DNA of 64,000 nt from Pseudalgibacter ostreae (GCF_042427585.1 NZ_JBHMFC010000042.1:1-64000); one strand, 5' to 3'; counted from the first letter of the stretch, positions 43,985 through 52,956 are shown. A program made the numbers and translations. The notes: a model not told the origin generated them from the letters alone.

Positions 43985-45157
43985 CGCCATGGCTTGTTTT
44001 GCGATTTCAAGCTCTTCATTGGTTGGAATCACTAAAATTCCAACTTTAGCATTGTCTTTCTGTACCGCTTGTAGTGTGCTTGATCGTATCTTGTTTTTTT
44101 CTGAATCCATTTGAATACCTAAAAAATCCATGTCTTCGCAAACCATTTGACGGATTAGAGCAGCATTTTCTCCAATTCCAGCGGTAAACACAATAGCGTC
44201 CAATCCATTTAAAACAGCAGCGTAGCTACCAATATATTTTTTTATTCGGTAGGTATTCATTAAAAGTGCCAGCTCACATTCTTTATTTCCTTTTTCTGCC
44301 GCATCTATGATGTCTCTTAAATCACTAAAACCGGTAAGTCCCAACATACCACTCTTTTTTAACAGTAGGGTATTGATGTCGTTTACCTTATAATTTAATT
44401 TATCGGCTAGGTAGAAGATAACCGCGGGGTCTATATTACCAGAACGCGTACCCATTATTAAGCCGTCTAAGGGAGTGAAACCCATGGAGTGGTCTATGCT
44501 TTTTCCGTCTTTTACAGCGGTCATGCTGCAACCGTTTCCTAAATGAATGGTTATGATCTTCGAATCTTTTTTGCCTAAAAATTTAATAGCTTCTTGGGAA
44601 ACGTATTTATGACTAATCCCATGAAAACCATAAACGCGAATATCATAAGTATCTAAAAACTCATTCGGAATGGCATATTTATAGGCATATTCCGGTATGG
44701 ATTGATGGAAAGCAGTATCACAAACTATAACTTGTTTTGCGCTTTTAAAAACATCTTCTGCCACTTCAATACCTTCTAAATGTGCAGGATTATGTAAAGG
44801 CGCTAATTTAGATAAGTCGCGTATTCTTTCCTTAACCTCTTTAGTGATTTCGGTGGCTTTGCTAAAATATTTTCCACCATGAACTACCCGATGCCCTACA
44901 ACAGCAATGTCGTCGGGAGAGTCTAAAACACCAGTGTTTTTATCGAACAATTGTTTTGCTAAAAGGTTTAGGCCTACTTTATGGTTTAAAATCTCAGATT
45001 GGAATTCAATAGTGTCTTTTTGGGACTTGAATTTGAAAAATGCATCTTTATAACCAATGCGCTCGATAAGCCCTGAGCATAAAATGCTGGCTTCTGGCAT
45101 GGAAAATAATTGAAACTTTATAGAAGAGCTTCCTGAATTTAAAATTAATACTTGCAT
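43970..45157 (-). CDS. ackA: Acetate kinase
   Basis: Makes ATP and acetate from acetyl phosphate. The 395 residues begin VLILNSGSSSIKFQLF and include VGHRVVHGG, VCDTAFHQSIPEYAYKYAIP, RVYGFHGISHKYV, ITIHLGNGCSMTAVKDGKS, GLIMGTRSGNIDPAV and FTAGIGENA, all family signatures. It starts 2 bases after pta and forms the acetate overflow operon with it. Confidence 0.99.
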   Translation of the reverse strand: MQVLILNSGSSSIKFQLFSMPEASILCSGLIERIGYKDAFFKFKSQKDTIEFQSEILNHKVGLNLLAKQLFDKNTGVLDSPDDIAVVGHRVVHGGKYFSKATEITKEVKERIRDLSKLAPLHNPAHLEGIEVAEDVFKSAKQVIVCDTAFHQSIPEYAYKYAIPNEFLDTYDIRVYGFHGISHKYVSQEAIKFLGKKDSKIITIHLGNGCSMTAVKDGKSIDHSMGFTPLDGLIMGTRSGNIDPAVIFYLADKLNYKVNDINTLLLKKSGMLGLTGFSDLRDIIDAAEKGNKECELALLMNTYRIKKYIGSYAAVLNGLDAIVFTAGIGENAALIRQMVCEDMDFLGIQMDSEKNKIRSSTLQAVQKDNAKVGILVIPTNEELEIAKQAMALLEN

Positions 45158-45159
45158 AC

Positions 45160-47250
45160 TTATAATTCTTGTGCTTGAATAGCGGTTATAATTACCGTGC
45201 TGTAAATATCATCTGCAGTACAACCTCGGCTTAAATCGTTTACTGGCTTATTTAGTCCTTGTAAAACAGGGCCAATAGCCAAGGCACCTGTTTCTCTTTG
45301 TACGGCTTTGTAGGTGTTGTTTCCTGTATTTAAATCGGGGAAAATTAAAACACTTGCACGACCTGCAACTTCAGAATCTGGTAGTTTGCTTTTTCCGATA
45401 CGCATATCTACTGCAGCATCATATTGGATAGGCCCTTCAATTTTAATATCTGGTGCTAATCTTTTTACAATCTGGGTCGCTTCCCTTACTTTTTCAACAT
45501 CAGCACCTTTTCCAGAGGCTCCAGATGAATAAGATAGCATGGCTACTTTAGGCTCAATCCCAAAGTTGACTGTGGTTTGGGCTGAAGAAATAGCTATTTC
45601 TGCTAACTCTTCGGCATTTGGGTTAGGGTTAATGGCACAATCGCCAAACACCGATACTCTATCTTCCAAGCACATAAAGAATATAGACGACACAATGTTC
45701 ACTCCTGGTTTTGTTTTTATAAACTGAAGAGCCGGCCTTAAAGTATGTTGTGTGGTATGAATAGCTCCAGACACCATGCCGTCTGCATGTCCTTTATAAA
45801 TCATCATGGTTCCAAAATAGGAAACATCTTCCATCATATCTTTGGCCATTTGTAAGTTCACATCTTTATGTTTTCTTAATTCATAAAGGGTGTTGGCATA
45901 ATCTTCAAAATAAGGAGATTCTTTTGGCGATACAATATTGACGTCTTCGATGTTTAAAGGAATGTCTAGGGTTTCAATACGTTCGGCAATCGTCTCTTTT
46001 TCACCAATAAGCGTAAGCTCTACAACCTGTGCACTTATTAATCGTGCAGCAGCACGTAAAACACGTTCGTCGTAACCTTCAGGCAGTACAATGTGTTTTT
46101 TGTTTTTTAACGCACGTTGCAGTAAGTTATACTGGAACATTCGAGGTGTGAAGCTTAAAGATTCAAAAGTGATTAAACGTTCTGATAGCTTGTCTGTGTC
46201 AACATGTTTTTCAAAAGTAGCGATAGATGTGGCAATTTTTTCAGTGTTTTCAGCGTAAATTTTCGATCTGATCTTACCAATATAATTGGTTACAAAATAG
46301 GTGCCTCCTTTTACACTAATAATGGGAACAATACTTGAAAGGCCTTCAATAAGCTTTAAAATAGGTTCTTCAGGGATAAGACCTCCAGTTAAAATAATAC
46401 CAGAAATCTTGGGGTAATTTTTTGATATATTGGCTTGTAGTGCCCCAAGTATAATGTCGGCTCTATCTCCAGGCGTAATGACCAGTGAATTCTCTTTTAA
46501 ATGAATAAGGTAGTTTCGAAGCTGCATGGCGCCCACACTAAAGTTCTCGGTTAGGTTATTTAGCATATCCTTACCAAATAATACAGTGCCATCTAGTAAA
46601 TCGGTGATTTCCTTTACGGTTGGACTTGCTAAGCTCACAATTTTAGGAATAACAGTAATATCTGTTCCGTCTGTGATGCGCGCACTAAGCAGTTCTTTTA
46701 ATTTGTCTACATCATCTGGATTTACTTTATTGGTCATAATAGAAAGGACGTCTACATCTTGTTTAAAAGTATCATGTGCCAATTGCACTCCTTCTACTAT
46801 TTCTTTGAAACATTTTCGGTCTCCTTGTGTTACAATAATAACAGGTAAACCTAAGTTTTTTGAAATTAAGATATTAAGATCAAGCTCAATACTTGAATTA
46901 TCATGAGAGAAATCGGTTCCTTCTAATAAAACAATGTCAAAACGTTCTTCTAAATATTTGTATTTTTTAATAATTTCATCAATAACCTCCCCAGACTTCC
47001 CTTTATTGTATAAGTCTAAAACTTCGTTTCTGGTAAACGCATAGGTGTTTTTATATTCAATATCTATCTCAAAATGTGAAAGTACCGTTCTAATATGGTT
47101 GTCCATTTCGCCAACTTCCAAATCATCAATAATGGGTCTGAAATAACCCACTTTAGCGGTTTTACCTAATAACATGCGCATTAAACCAAGGACCACAACA
47201 GATTTTCCACTATTGGGTTCGATGGTTGCAACATAAATTCCTTTACTCAT
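45160..47250 (-). CDS. pta: Phosphate acetyltransferase, long form
   Basis: Converts acetyl-CoA and phosphate to acetyl phosphate, the substrate of AckA next door. The 696 residues carry an N-terminal P-loop/BioD-like domain (ATIEPNSGKSVVVLGLM), a central DRTGG domain (about 210-330) and the C-terminal catalytic PTA domain (about 375-696: LPEGYDERVLRAAARL, SYSSGASGKGADVEKVREA, GPIQYDAAVDMRIGKSKLPDSEVAGRASVLIFPDLNTGN). The long form is the one usually subject to allosteric control. Confidence 0.98.
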   Translation of the reverse strand: MSKGIYVATIEPNSGKSVVVLGLMRMLLGKTAKVGYFRPIIDDLEVGEMDNHIRTVLSHFEIDIEYKNTYAFTRNEVLDLYNKGKSGEVIDEIIKKYKYLEERFDIVLLEGTDFSHDNSSIELDLNILISKNLGLPVIIVTQGDRKCFKEIVEGVQLAHDTFKQDVDVLSIMTNKVNPDDVDKLKELLSARITDGTDITVIPKIVSLASPTVKEITDLLDGTVLFGKDMLNNLTENFSVGAMQLRNYLIHLKENSLVITPGDRADIILGALQANISKNYPKISGIILTGGLIPEEPILKLIEGLSSIVPIISVKGGTYFVTNYIGKIRSKIYAENTEKIATSIATFEKHVDTDKLSERLITFESLSFTPRMFQYNLLQRALKNKKHIVLPEGYDERVLRAAARLISAQVVELTLIGEKETIAERIETLDIPLNIEDVNIVSPKESPYFEDYANTLYELRKHKDVNLQMAKDMMEDVSYFGTMMIYKGHADGMVSGAIHTTQHTLRPALQFIKTKPGVNIVSSIFFMCLEDRVSVFGDCAINPNPNAEELAEIAISSAQTTVNFGIEPKVAMLSYSSGASGKGADVEKVREATQIVKRLAPDIKIEGPIQYDAAVDMRIGKSKLPDSEVAGRASVLIFPDLNTGNNTYKAVQRETGALAIGPVLQGLNKPVNDLSRGCTADDIYSTVIITAIQAQEL

Positions 47251-47333
47251 TTTTGTTTGTTTTATAGAATTATAAAGATAGTTATTGAAAATTTTAAACC
47301 GAAATAACTAACTCATTTAATAAATTGATGTCA

Positions 47334-47341
47334 CAAAATTA
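47334..47341 (-). promoter_or_regulatory. Possible -7 element of pta-ackA
   Basis: On the minus strand TAATTTTG (47341-47334) fits TAnnTTTG, about 84 bases before the pta start. No TTG partner is found at the right distance, so this is weak. Confidence 0.35.
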
Positions 47342-47418
47342 GTATGTTGCAGTTTATCTAAAGATGATTTTTGTCATGATTTTCGTTTAAAGTTGATACA
47401 ACAAAATAGGTGGTTTAA

Positions 47419-48315
47419 TTAGGAGGAAGTCAGTGTTCTAAACAAGGACTCCAAACTCGTGTTCTTTTGGTTAAGTTGAAGGATCTTCAATTGATTGTCA
47501 TGAGCAAAATCAAAGACATAAGATCGCATGTCTTCTGCGGTTGAAAACGTGATTTCATAAACAAAACCATAGGTGTTTTTTACATTTTTAACTTTGGGTA
47601 ATTTTAATAAAAAAGCATCTTCTACACGGTAATCAAATTCTACAACGACTATTTGCTCTTTTTCGTCCCGAAGATCTTTTAGATTTTTATCTGCAACAAT
47701 CTCTCCTTTGTTGATAATGATCACACGGTCGCACATGGCTTCTACTTCTTGCATGATATGTGTTGATAAAAAAACAGTTTTGGTTTTTCCAAGGGATTTT
47801 ATAAGTGTTCTAATATCCACTAATTGATTCGGATCCAATCCTGTTGTGGGTTCATCTAGAATTAAAACATCCGGATCGTGCAACAGTGCATTCGCCAAGC
47901 CTACACGTTGGCGATAGCCTTTAGAGAGTTGCTCTATTTTTTTATGGCACTCTGGTGTTAAGCCTGTAAGGGCGATAACCTCGTTTAAACGTGCTGTACT
48001 TATTTTGTAAATGGAGGCATTAAAAGCTAAGTACTCTTTAACATACATATCTAAATATAACGGATTATGTTCAGGCAGGTATCCAATACTTTTTTGAACT
48101 TCTTTTGTATGTGTTGCTATGTTGTGTCCATTAACTAGGGCAGAACCGCTGGAGGCAGGAATGTAAGTTGTTAGGATTTTCATCATAGTAGACTTCCCCG
48201 CACCATTTGGCCCTAGAAAACCAACAATCTCTGGGCGTTCAATTTTAAATGACACCTTATTTAAAGCGTTTTGCTTTCCGTAAAGTTTAGAAACACCCGT
48301 TACCTCTATTGACAT
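47419..48315 (-). CDS. gldA: Gliding-motility ABC transporter ATP-binding subunit GldA
   Basis: ATPase of the GldA-GldF-GldG transporter linked to gliding in Flavobacteria. The 298 residues have Walker A GPNGAGKST (about 35-43), the signature LSKGYRQRVGLANALLHDPD, Walker B VLILDEPTTGLDPNQ and the H-loop FLSTHIMQEVE. The C-terminal extension (about 220-298) is typical of GldA. gldF and gldG are not adjacent, as is common. Together with the type IX substrate at 53.8 kb it suggests a gliding or T9SS-equipped cell. Confidence 0.92.
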   Translation of the reverse strand: MSIEVTGVSKLYGKQNALNKVSFKIERPEIVGFLGPNGAGKSTMMKILTTYIPASSGSALVNGHNIATHTKEVQKSIGYLPEHNPLYLDMYVKEYLAFNASIYKISTARLNEVIALTGLTPECHKKIEQLSKGYRQRVGLANALLHDPDVLILDEPTTGLDPNQLVDIRTLIKSLGKTKTVFLSTHIMQEVEAMCDRVIIINKGEIVADKNLKDLRDEKEQIVVVEFDYRVEDAFLLKLPKVKNVKNTYGFVYEITFSTAEDMRSYVFDFAHDNQLKILQLNQKNTSLESLFRTLTSS

Positions 48316-48421
48316 GTTTAAAAATATTTGTTCAAAAATAATGATAATTTAATATAATGGAAGTTTTGCTGTAAATTCTTTATTTTTTTTAAATAATACG
48401 TAAATAACTTAATATACTATT

Positions 48422-48450
48422 TTGATTTGTTCAAATATTAACTACTTTAG
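48422..48450 (+). promoter_or_regulatory. Candidate promoter of the Phe/Tyr operon leader
   Basis: TTG (48422-48424), 18-base spacer, TACTTTAG (48443-48450): one mismatch to TAnnTTTG and a slightly short spacer. Transcription would give a leader of about 115 bases before the leader-peptide ATG at 48573. Confidence 0.4.
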
Positions 48451-48572
48451 CAGCCTGATAATGAAACATCGGTAATTTAAAGTTTTTGTTATACAAAAAT
48501 AATACTATTTCAGCTGTTATATTGTTTGTCCCAAAAAAAGGATTAACTTTTTAAAAAAAAATCAGAGCACAC

Positions 48573-48656
48573 ATGAAAGTAACATTGAATAATACATATT
48601 TTAGCAACTTTTTTTATTTCTTTTTTAGCAAAGGAATCGAGACGTTGTATGTATAA
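48573..48656 (+). CDS. Phenylalanine-rich attenuator leader peptide
   Basis: A 27-codon ORF with ATG at 48573 and TAA at 48654-48656. Residues 9-18 read YFSNFFYFFF: six Phe (codons 10, 13, 14, 16, 17, 18) and two Tyr. This resembles the PheL leader peptide of E. coli, which precedes pheA. The ORF lies 54 bases before the prephenate dehydratase start, and its codons 22-24 contain one strand of an antiterminator. The peptide itself probably has no function; its translation would sense charged tRNA-Phe. No annotation program would call it because of its length. Confidence 0.8.
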   Translation: MKVTLNNTYFSNFFYFFFSKGIETLYV

Positions 48657-48708
48657 TTTATAAACATAAATTTTAATATGAGTCTCGATGAAAATCGGGA
48701 CTTTTTTT
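48636..48708 (+). promoter_or_regulatory. Phe-responsive transcription attenuator (antiterminator/terminator)
   Basis: Strand 1 ATCGAGAC (48636-48643, in leader codons 22-24) is the exact complement of strand 2 GTCTCGAT (48682-48689). Strand 2 can instead pair with strand 3 ATCGGGAC (48694-48701, one G-T wobble) around a GAAA loop, and seven T follow (48702-48708). A ribosome that reaches the leader stop would cover strand 1 and let the terminator form. A ribosome stalled on the Phe codons would leave strand 1 free to form the antiterminator. The T-run ends 2 bases before the pheA start codon. Confidence 0.78.
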
Positions 48709-48710
48709 AT

Positions 48711-49538
48711 ATGATCAAAACAGTAGCCATACAGGGAATTAAAGGGTCTTTTCATCATATTGTATCTTTGCAATATTTCGAAAACGATGTTGAAACGATT
48801 GAATGTTTAACGTTTGATGCCGTTGTAGAGTCATTGCTCTCGGGGGAAAGTGATGCCGTTATTATGGCATTGGAGAATTCTATTGCGGGTTCTATAATCC
48901 CTAATTATGCATTGCTTGATAAAAACAATTTGCATATTGTGGGCGAGCATTATCTCGATATCCAACATAATTTTATGGCCTTGCCAGGCCAAGGTATTGA
49001 GGATATTAAAGAGGTGTACTCGCATCCCATGGCGTTGTTGCAGTGTAAGGCCTTCTTTAAGCAGTATCCGCAAATTAAACTGGTTGAAGATAAGGATACA
49101 GCAGAAGTGTCGCAGCGTATCCAAGAAGGTCAGCTTAAAGGTGTTGGTGCGATTGCCAGTGTGATGGCAGCCGAAATATTTGAACTCGATATTTTAGCAC
49201 ATAGTATCCAAACCATTAAAAATAACGAAACCCGTTTTGTTATTGTAAAGAGAACAAAAACAGAGGGATTAGATAATGATATAAATAAAGCTTCGATAAA
49301 ATTTGAGGCCAACCATAAGCGTGGGAGTTTGGCAGCTATATTGAATGTGCTGAGCGACTGTAAATTGAATTTAACTAAAATACAATCTTTACCCATTATC
49401 GAAACCCCATGGAAATATGCCTTTTTTGTGGACGTTACTTTCGAGTCGTATTCAGATTTTAAAAAAGCAAAGTCCCTTATAGAAATAATGGCCACGGGTC
49501 TAAAAGTTTTAGGTGAATATAAAAATGCCAAGTTATGA
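48711..49538 (+). CDS. pheA: Prephenate dehydratase
   Basis: Converts prephenate to phenylpyruvate, the committed step to phenylalanine. The start at 48711 (MIKTVAIQGIKGSFHH) is chosen because the longer frame from 48678 would run through the terminator hairpin. The 275 residues have the PDT domain (about 1-180, with the catalytic NETRFVIV motif near 175) and a C-terminal ACT domain (about 190-275: GSLAAILNVLSDCKLNLTKIQSLPI). The ACT domain gives feedback inhibition by Phe; the ESRP motif of other PheA proteins is QSLP here. No chorismate mutase domain is present; that is on the last gene of the operon. Confidence 0.96.
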   Translation: MIKTVAIQGIKGSFHHIVSLQYFENDVETIECLTFDAVVESLLSGESDAVIMALENSIAGSIIPNYALLDKNNLHIVGEHYLDIQHNFMALPGQGIEDIKEVYSHPMALLQCKAFFKQYPQIKLVEDKDTAEVSQRIQEGQLKGVGAIASVMAAEIFELDILAHSIQTIKNNETRFVIVKRTKTEGLDNDINKASIKFEANHKRGSLAAILNVLSDCKLNLTKIQSLPIIETPWKYAFFVDVTFESYSDFKKAKSLIEIMATGLKVLGEYKNAKL

Positions 49539-50680
49539 TTGAAGTAGCAAATAGATTGCATACGGTGGAAGAGTATTATTTCTCAAAAAAACTGAGAGAA
49601 GTAAATTTGCTTATTGCTAATGGAAAACCCATTATTAATTTAGGCATTGGAAGTCCAGATTTGCCTCCACCACAGGAGGTGGTAGACGCTATTTCTAAGA
49701 GTTTGCTTGAAACGAATGCACATAAATATCAAAGTTATCAAGGCTTGCCAGCACTACGGGAGGCTATGGCCGCTTTTTATAATACGTACTTTCAGGTTAC
49801 TTTAAATTCGGCTACAGATATTTTACCCTTAATGGGAAGCAAGGAAGGGATTATGCACATTTCTATGGCATACTTAAATGAAGGCGATAAAGTTTTAATT
49901 CCAAATCCAGGCTATCCCACGTATCAATCGGTAACGCGACTGTTAGGTGCAGAGCCCGTTTTTTATGAGTTGGACGAAAGTGAGAATTGGTTGCCAGATT
50001 TAGAGGCTTTAGAGAAATTGGACCTTAGCAAGGTGAAATTGATGTGGGTAAACTACCCCCATATGCCTACTGGAGCAAAAGCCACCAAAACGTTGTTTGA
50101 AGATTTAGTTGCTTTTGCTAAAAGACATCATATTTTAATAGTAAACGACAACCCTTATAGTTTTATACTTAATGATAGTCAAATAAGTATCTTAAGCATT
50201 GCAGGTGCAAAAGATGTGTGTTTGGAATTAAACTCCTTAAGTAAAACTTTTAACATGGCGGGATGGCGTGTCGGAATGGTCGTGGGAAGCAGTGCGCATA
50301 TCGATAATATTTTAAAAGTAAAGAGTAATATGGATTCGGGTATGTTTTACGGGATCCAAAAAGGGGCAATTGAAGCTTTAAAGTGTTCGAAGTCGTGGTT
50401 TGAAAGCCTTAACGAAGTTTATAAAGAGCGTCGCGATTTGGTTTGGCAATTGGCAGAAGCTTTAAACTGTACTTATGACAAAAATGCATGTGGGCTTTTT
50501 GTTTGGGCAAAATTACCTCCTTCTATAGAAGCAGAAGCATTTATAGATACGGTGCTTAAAAACAATGATATTTTTATTACCCCTGGAACTATTTTTGGTA
50601 GTCAGGGAGAAGGGTTTATTCGCTTTTCTTTATGTGCAACAAGCGAAAGCTTAAGAGAAGCCATTTCTAGGGTGAAATAA
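49535..50680 (+). CDS. Class I/II pyridoxal-phosphate aminotransferase, probable aromatic aminotransferase
   Basis: Probably transaminates phenylpyruvate and 4-hydroxyphenylpyruvate to Phe and Tyr, given its place between pheA and tyrA. The 381 residues show the fold-type I pattern: NLGIGSPDLPPP near the start, NPGYPTYQSVTRLLGA, VNYPHMPTGAKA, DNPYSF, the PLP lysine in SLSKTFNMAGWRVGM and the C-terminal FIRFSLC arginine. It overlaps the pheA stop by 4 bases (ATGA), so it is translationally coupled. Confidence 0.9.
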   Translation: MIEVANRLHTVEEYYFSKKLREVNLLIANGKPIINLGIGSPDLPPPQEVVDAISKSLLETNAHKYQSYQGLPALREAMAAFYNTYFQVTLNSATDILPLMGSKEGIMHISMAYLNEGDKVLIPNPGYPTYQSVTRLLGAEPVFYELDESENWLPDLEALEKLDLSKVKLMWVNYPHMPTGAKATKTLFEDLVAFAKRHHILIVNDNPYSFILNDSQISILSIAGAKDVCLELNSLSKTFNMAGWRVGMVVGSSAHIDNILKVKSNMDSGMFYGIQKGAIEALKCSKSWFESLNEVYKERRDLVWQLAEALNCTYDKNACGLFVWAKLPPSIEAEAFIDTVLKNNDIFITPGTIFGSQGEGFIRFSLCATSESLREAISRVK

Positions 50681-50766
50681 ATACAGATTGCAGTTGTAAC
50701 ACAGTAAACTGAAAAAATAAATACTAATTTAAAAGGCCTTTTTTTTTGGAGAGGGGCTAAAACGGA

Positions 50767-51618
50767 ATGAAAAACATATATATTATAGGTGTTGGCTTAA
50801 TAGGGGGCAGTCTTGCAATCGATATCAAAAAGCATAATCCAGAAGCGATTATACACGGTATTAGTAGGAAAGAGGCAACATTAGATCAAGCGTTGGCACT
50901 TAATTTAATTGATAAAAAAGCAACCCTGGAGGATCTCGTGCATGCCGATTTGGTTATTGTATCCATCCCAGTAGATGCTACCGTAAAATTATTACCTACT
51001 ATCTTGGATAAAGTTCCAGACTCAGGACTCGTTATAGATGCAGGATCTACCAAAGAAGCCATTTGCAAAGTGGTAGAAAACCATCCAAAACGCAGAAACT
51101 TTCTAGCCATGCATCCTATTGCAGGTACAGAGTATTCTGGACCAAGTGCGGCAATAGCGGGTTTGTTTGTAGGTAAAACAAATATTATTTGTGAAGTTGA
51201 AAAAACGGCTTTTAAACTTCAGGAGCAAGCATTGAACCTATTTGCAGCTATTGGAATGCGCATTAGGTACATGAATCCGGAGTCTCACGATAAACATATT
51301 GCTTATGTGTCGCATTTATCACACATCAGTTCCTTTATGTTAGGTAAAACGGTTGTGGATAAGGAAAGAAATGAACGCGATATTTTCGATATGGCGGGTA
51401 GTGGCTTTGCTTCTACGGTTCGGTTGGCGAAAAGTTCACCAGAGATGTGGACACCTATTTTCCAACAAAATAAAACCAATGTTATTGAAACATTAAATGA
51501 ATATATTAATAATCTTACACATTTTAAAACACTTATGGAGTCTGATGATTTCGAGGCTATTTTTAATGAGATGAGAAACACCAATCATATAAAAGAGATT
51601 TTAAACGGAATAAATTAA
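50767..51618 (+). CDS. tyrA: Prephenate dehydrogenase
   Basis: Oxidises prephenate to 4-hydroxyphenylpyruvate for tyrosine. The 283 residues have the NAD(P) fold NIYIIGVGLIGGSLAIDIKK, the conserved VIDAGSTKEAI, MHPIAGTEYSGPSAA and the HDKHIAYVSHLSHISSF catalytic-helix motif. It lies 86 bases after the aminotransferase in the same operon. No ACT domain is present. Confidence 0.96.
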   Translation: MKNIYIIGVGLIGGSLAIDIKKHNPEAIIHGISRKEATLDQALALNLIDKKATLEDLVHADLVIVSIPVDATVKLLPTILDKVPDSGLVIDAGSTKEAICKVVENHPKRRNFLAMHPIAGTEYSGPSAAIAGLFVGKTNIICEVEKTAFKLQEQALNLFAAIGMRIRYMNPESHDKHIAYVSHLSHISSFMLGKTVVDKERNERDIFDMAGSGFASTVRLAKSSPEMWTPIFQQNKTNVIETLNEYINNLTHFKTLMESDDFEAIFNEMRNTNHIKEILNGIN

Positions 51619-51627
51619 TTATTAAAC

Positions 51628-51678
51628 ACCAAATTCTAAAAGCGTATGTTTGGAATTTGGTCCCGATAATTATCGGGA
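51628..51678 (+). repeat. Two hairpins between tyrA and the DAHP synthase gene
   Basis: ACCAAATTC (51628-51636) pairs with GAATTTGGT (51653-51661). Immediately after lies the perfect 18-base palindrome TCCCGATAATTATCGGGA (51661-51678). Neither is followed by a T-run, so they look like processing or stability elements, or copies of a dispersed palindrome, rather than terminators. Confidence 0.65.
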
Positions 51679-51696
51679 TGAAATTTTATTAAAATT

Positions 51697-52779
51697 ATGG
51701 AAAACAAGAAAGAAATGAGAACTTGGTTAGATGATTTAAACTTAAGTCATCCATTGGTTATTGCAGGTCCTTGCAGTGCAGAAACAGAAGAGCAAGTTTT
51801 AAAAATAGCGCACGAGCTAAAAGGCACAGATGTTAGTTATTTTAGAGCAGGTATTTGGAAACCAAGAACACGACCAGGTATGTTTGAAGGGGTTGGAGCT
51901 CTAGGTTTAAAATGGTTGCAAAAGGTTAAGGAAGAGACCGGAATGAAAATTTGTACGGAAGTTGCAAATGCAGCACATGTAAAATTAGCTTTAGAGCATG
52001 ATGTTGATATGTTATGGATTGGTGCACGTTCTACAGTTAGTCCTTTTATCATGCAAGAAATTGCAGATGCTTTAGAAGGTACCGATAAACCCGTGTTAGT
52101 TAAAAACCCAGTAAACCCAGATTTATCCCTATGGTTAGGAGGTATTGAGCGGATTTATAAATCAGGTGTAAAAAACATAGGAGCTATCCATAGAGGGTTT
52201 TCAACTTATGAAAAAACAAAATACCGTAATATTCCAGAGTGGCAATTGGCTATTGAATTTCAAAATAGATTTCCAGACATTCCTTTAATTAATGACCCAT
52301 CTCATATTACAGGGAATAGAGATATGATTTTCGATGTGTCGCAAACTGCGTTAGATTTGAATTTCGATGGCTTGATGATTGAAACCCATTACGATCCAGA
52401 AAATGCTTGGAGTGATGCTGCACAACAGGTAACCCCATCTAGTTTGATAGAAATCATGAAGGATTTGAAAATTAGAAAAGAATCTGATACTGAAGAGGAG
52501 TATAATAGAACATTGAATAACCTAAGAACTCAAATTGATGTGATAGACAATCAAATCATTGAGCTTTTAGGGAAACGAATGAAATCGGCCGATGGCATCG
52601 GATTGCTTAAAAAACAAAAGAATGTATCTGTTTTACAATCTAAGCGTTGGAATGAAATTTTAGGTAAAATGGTATGGGAAGGTGAGCAGCGCGGTTTAAG
52701 TGAAGAATTTATTTTGAAAATGTTCAAAGCTATTCATCAAGAATCCATTAATCATCAAGAAAAAATTATTAAAGGATAA
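51697..52779 (+). CDS. Bifunctional DAHP synthase (type I-beta)/chorismate mutase (AroQ)
   Basis: Catalyses the first step of the shikimate pathway and the conversion of chorismate to prephenate. Residues about 10-265 form the KDO8P-synthase-like DAHP synthase domain (HPLVIAGPCSAE, FRAGIWKPRTRPGMFEG, VLVKNPVNPD, HRGFS, DPSHITGNRD). Residues about 272-360 form a helical AroQ mutase (LNNLRTQIDVIDNQIIELLGKRM). The fusion lets the mutase domain act as a Phe/Tyr or prephenate sensor for the synthase, as known for relatives. Last gene of the operon, with a terminator behind. Confidence 0.96.
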   Translation: MENKKEMRTWLDDLNLSHPLVIAGPCSAETEEQVLKIAHELKGTDVSYFRAGIWKPRTRPGMFEGVGALGLKWLQKVKEETGMKICTEVANAAHVKLALEHDVDMLWIGARSTVSPFIMQEIADALEGTDKPVLVKNPVNPDLSLWLGGIERIYKSGVKNIGAIHRGFSTYEKTKYRNIPEWQLAIEFQNRFPDIPLINDPSHITGNRDMIFDVSQTALDLNFDGLMIETHYDPENAWSDAAQQVTPSSLIEIMKDLKIRKESDTEEEYNRTLNNLRTQIDVIDNQIIELLGKRMKSADGIGLLKKQKNVSVLQSKRWNEILGKMVWEGEQRGLSEEFILKMFKAIHQESINHQEKIIKG

Positions 52780-52803
52780 TAATTATAAAACAACATTATA
52801 AAA

Positions 52804-52829
52804 AGCCCTATGACAATAGGGCTTTTTTT
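52804..52829 (+). terminator. Intrinsic terminator of the Phe/Tyr operon
   Basis: AGCCCTA (52804-52810) pairs with TAGGGCT (52817-52823) around 6 bases, then a run of seven T. Confidence 0.92.
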
Positions 52830-52900
52830 ATTGATTTGAAGCAGTAGGGGGTAATTTAATGTTCTAATCCCCTAATTTGTTTTAAGTGAATTTAGGGCAT

Positions 52901-52926
52901 AAAAAAAGCTGTCTTAAAAGACAGCC
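52901..52926 (-). terminator. Intrinsic terminator of the first cold-shock gene
   Basis: On the minus strand GGCTGTCTT and AAGACAGC pair around a short loop and are followed by seven T. It lies 31 bases after the csp stop. Confidence 0.88.
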
Positions 52927-52956
52927 TATTTTGTTTAAAATGCTAAAAGATGTAAA

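Noticed and set aside
48457..48710. T-box riboswitch for Phe or Tyr
   Set aside because: No T-box consensus (TGGNACC-like bulge) is visible, and T-boxes are not expected in Bacteroidota; the leader-peptide model explains the elements seen.
48678..48710. Upstream start codon for pheA at 48678
   Set aside because: It would translate the terminator hairpin and T-run and add 11 residues not expected in the family.
49130..49561. Minus-strand ORF of 143 codons
   Set aside because: Antisense to pheA, with composition expected from its complementary codons.
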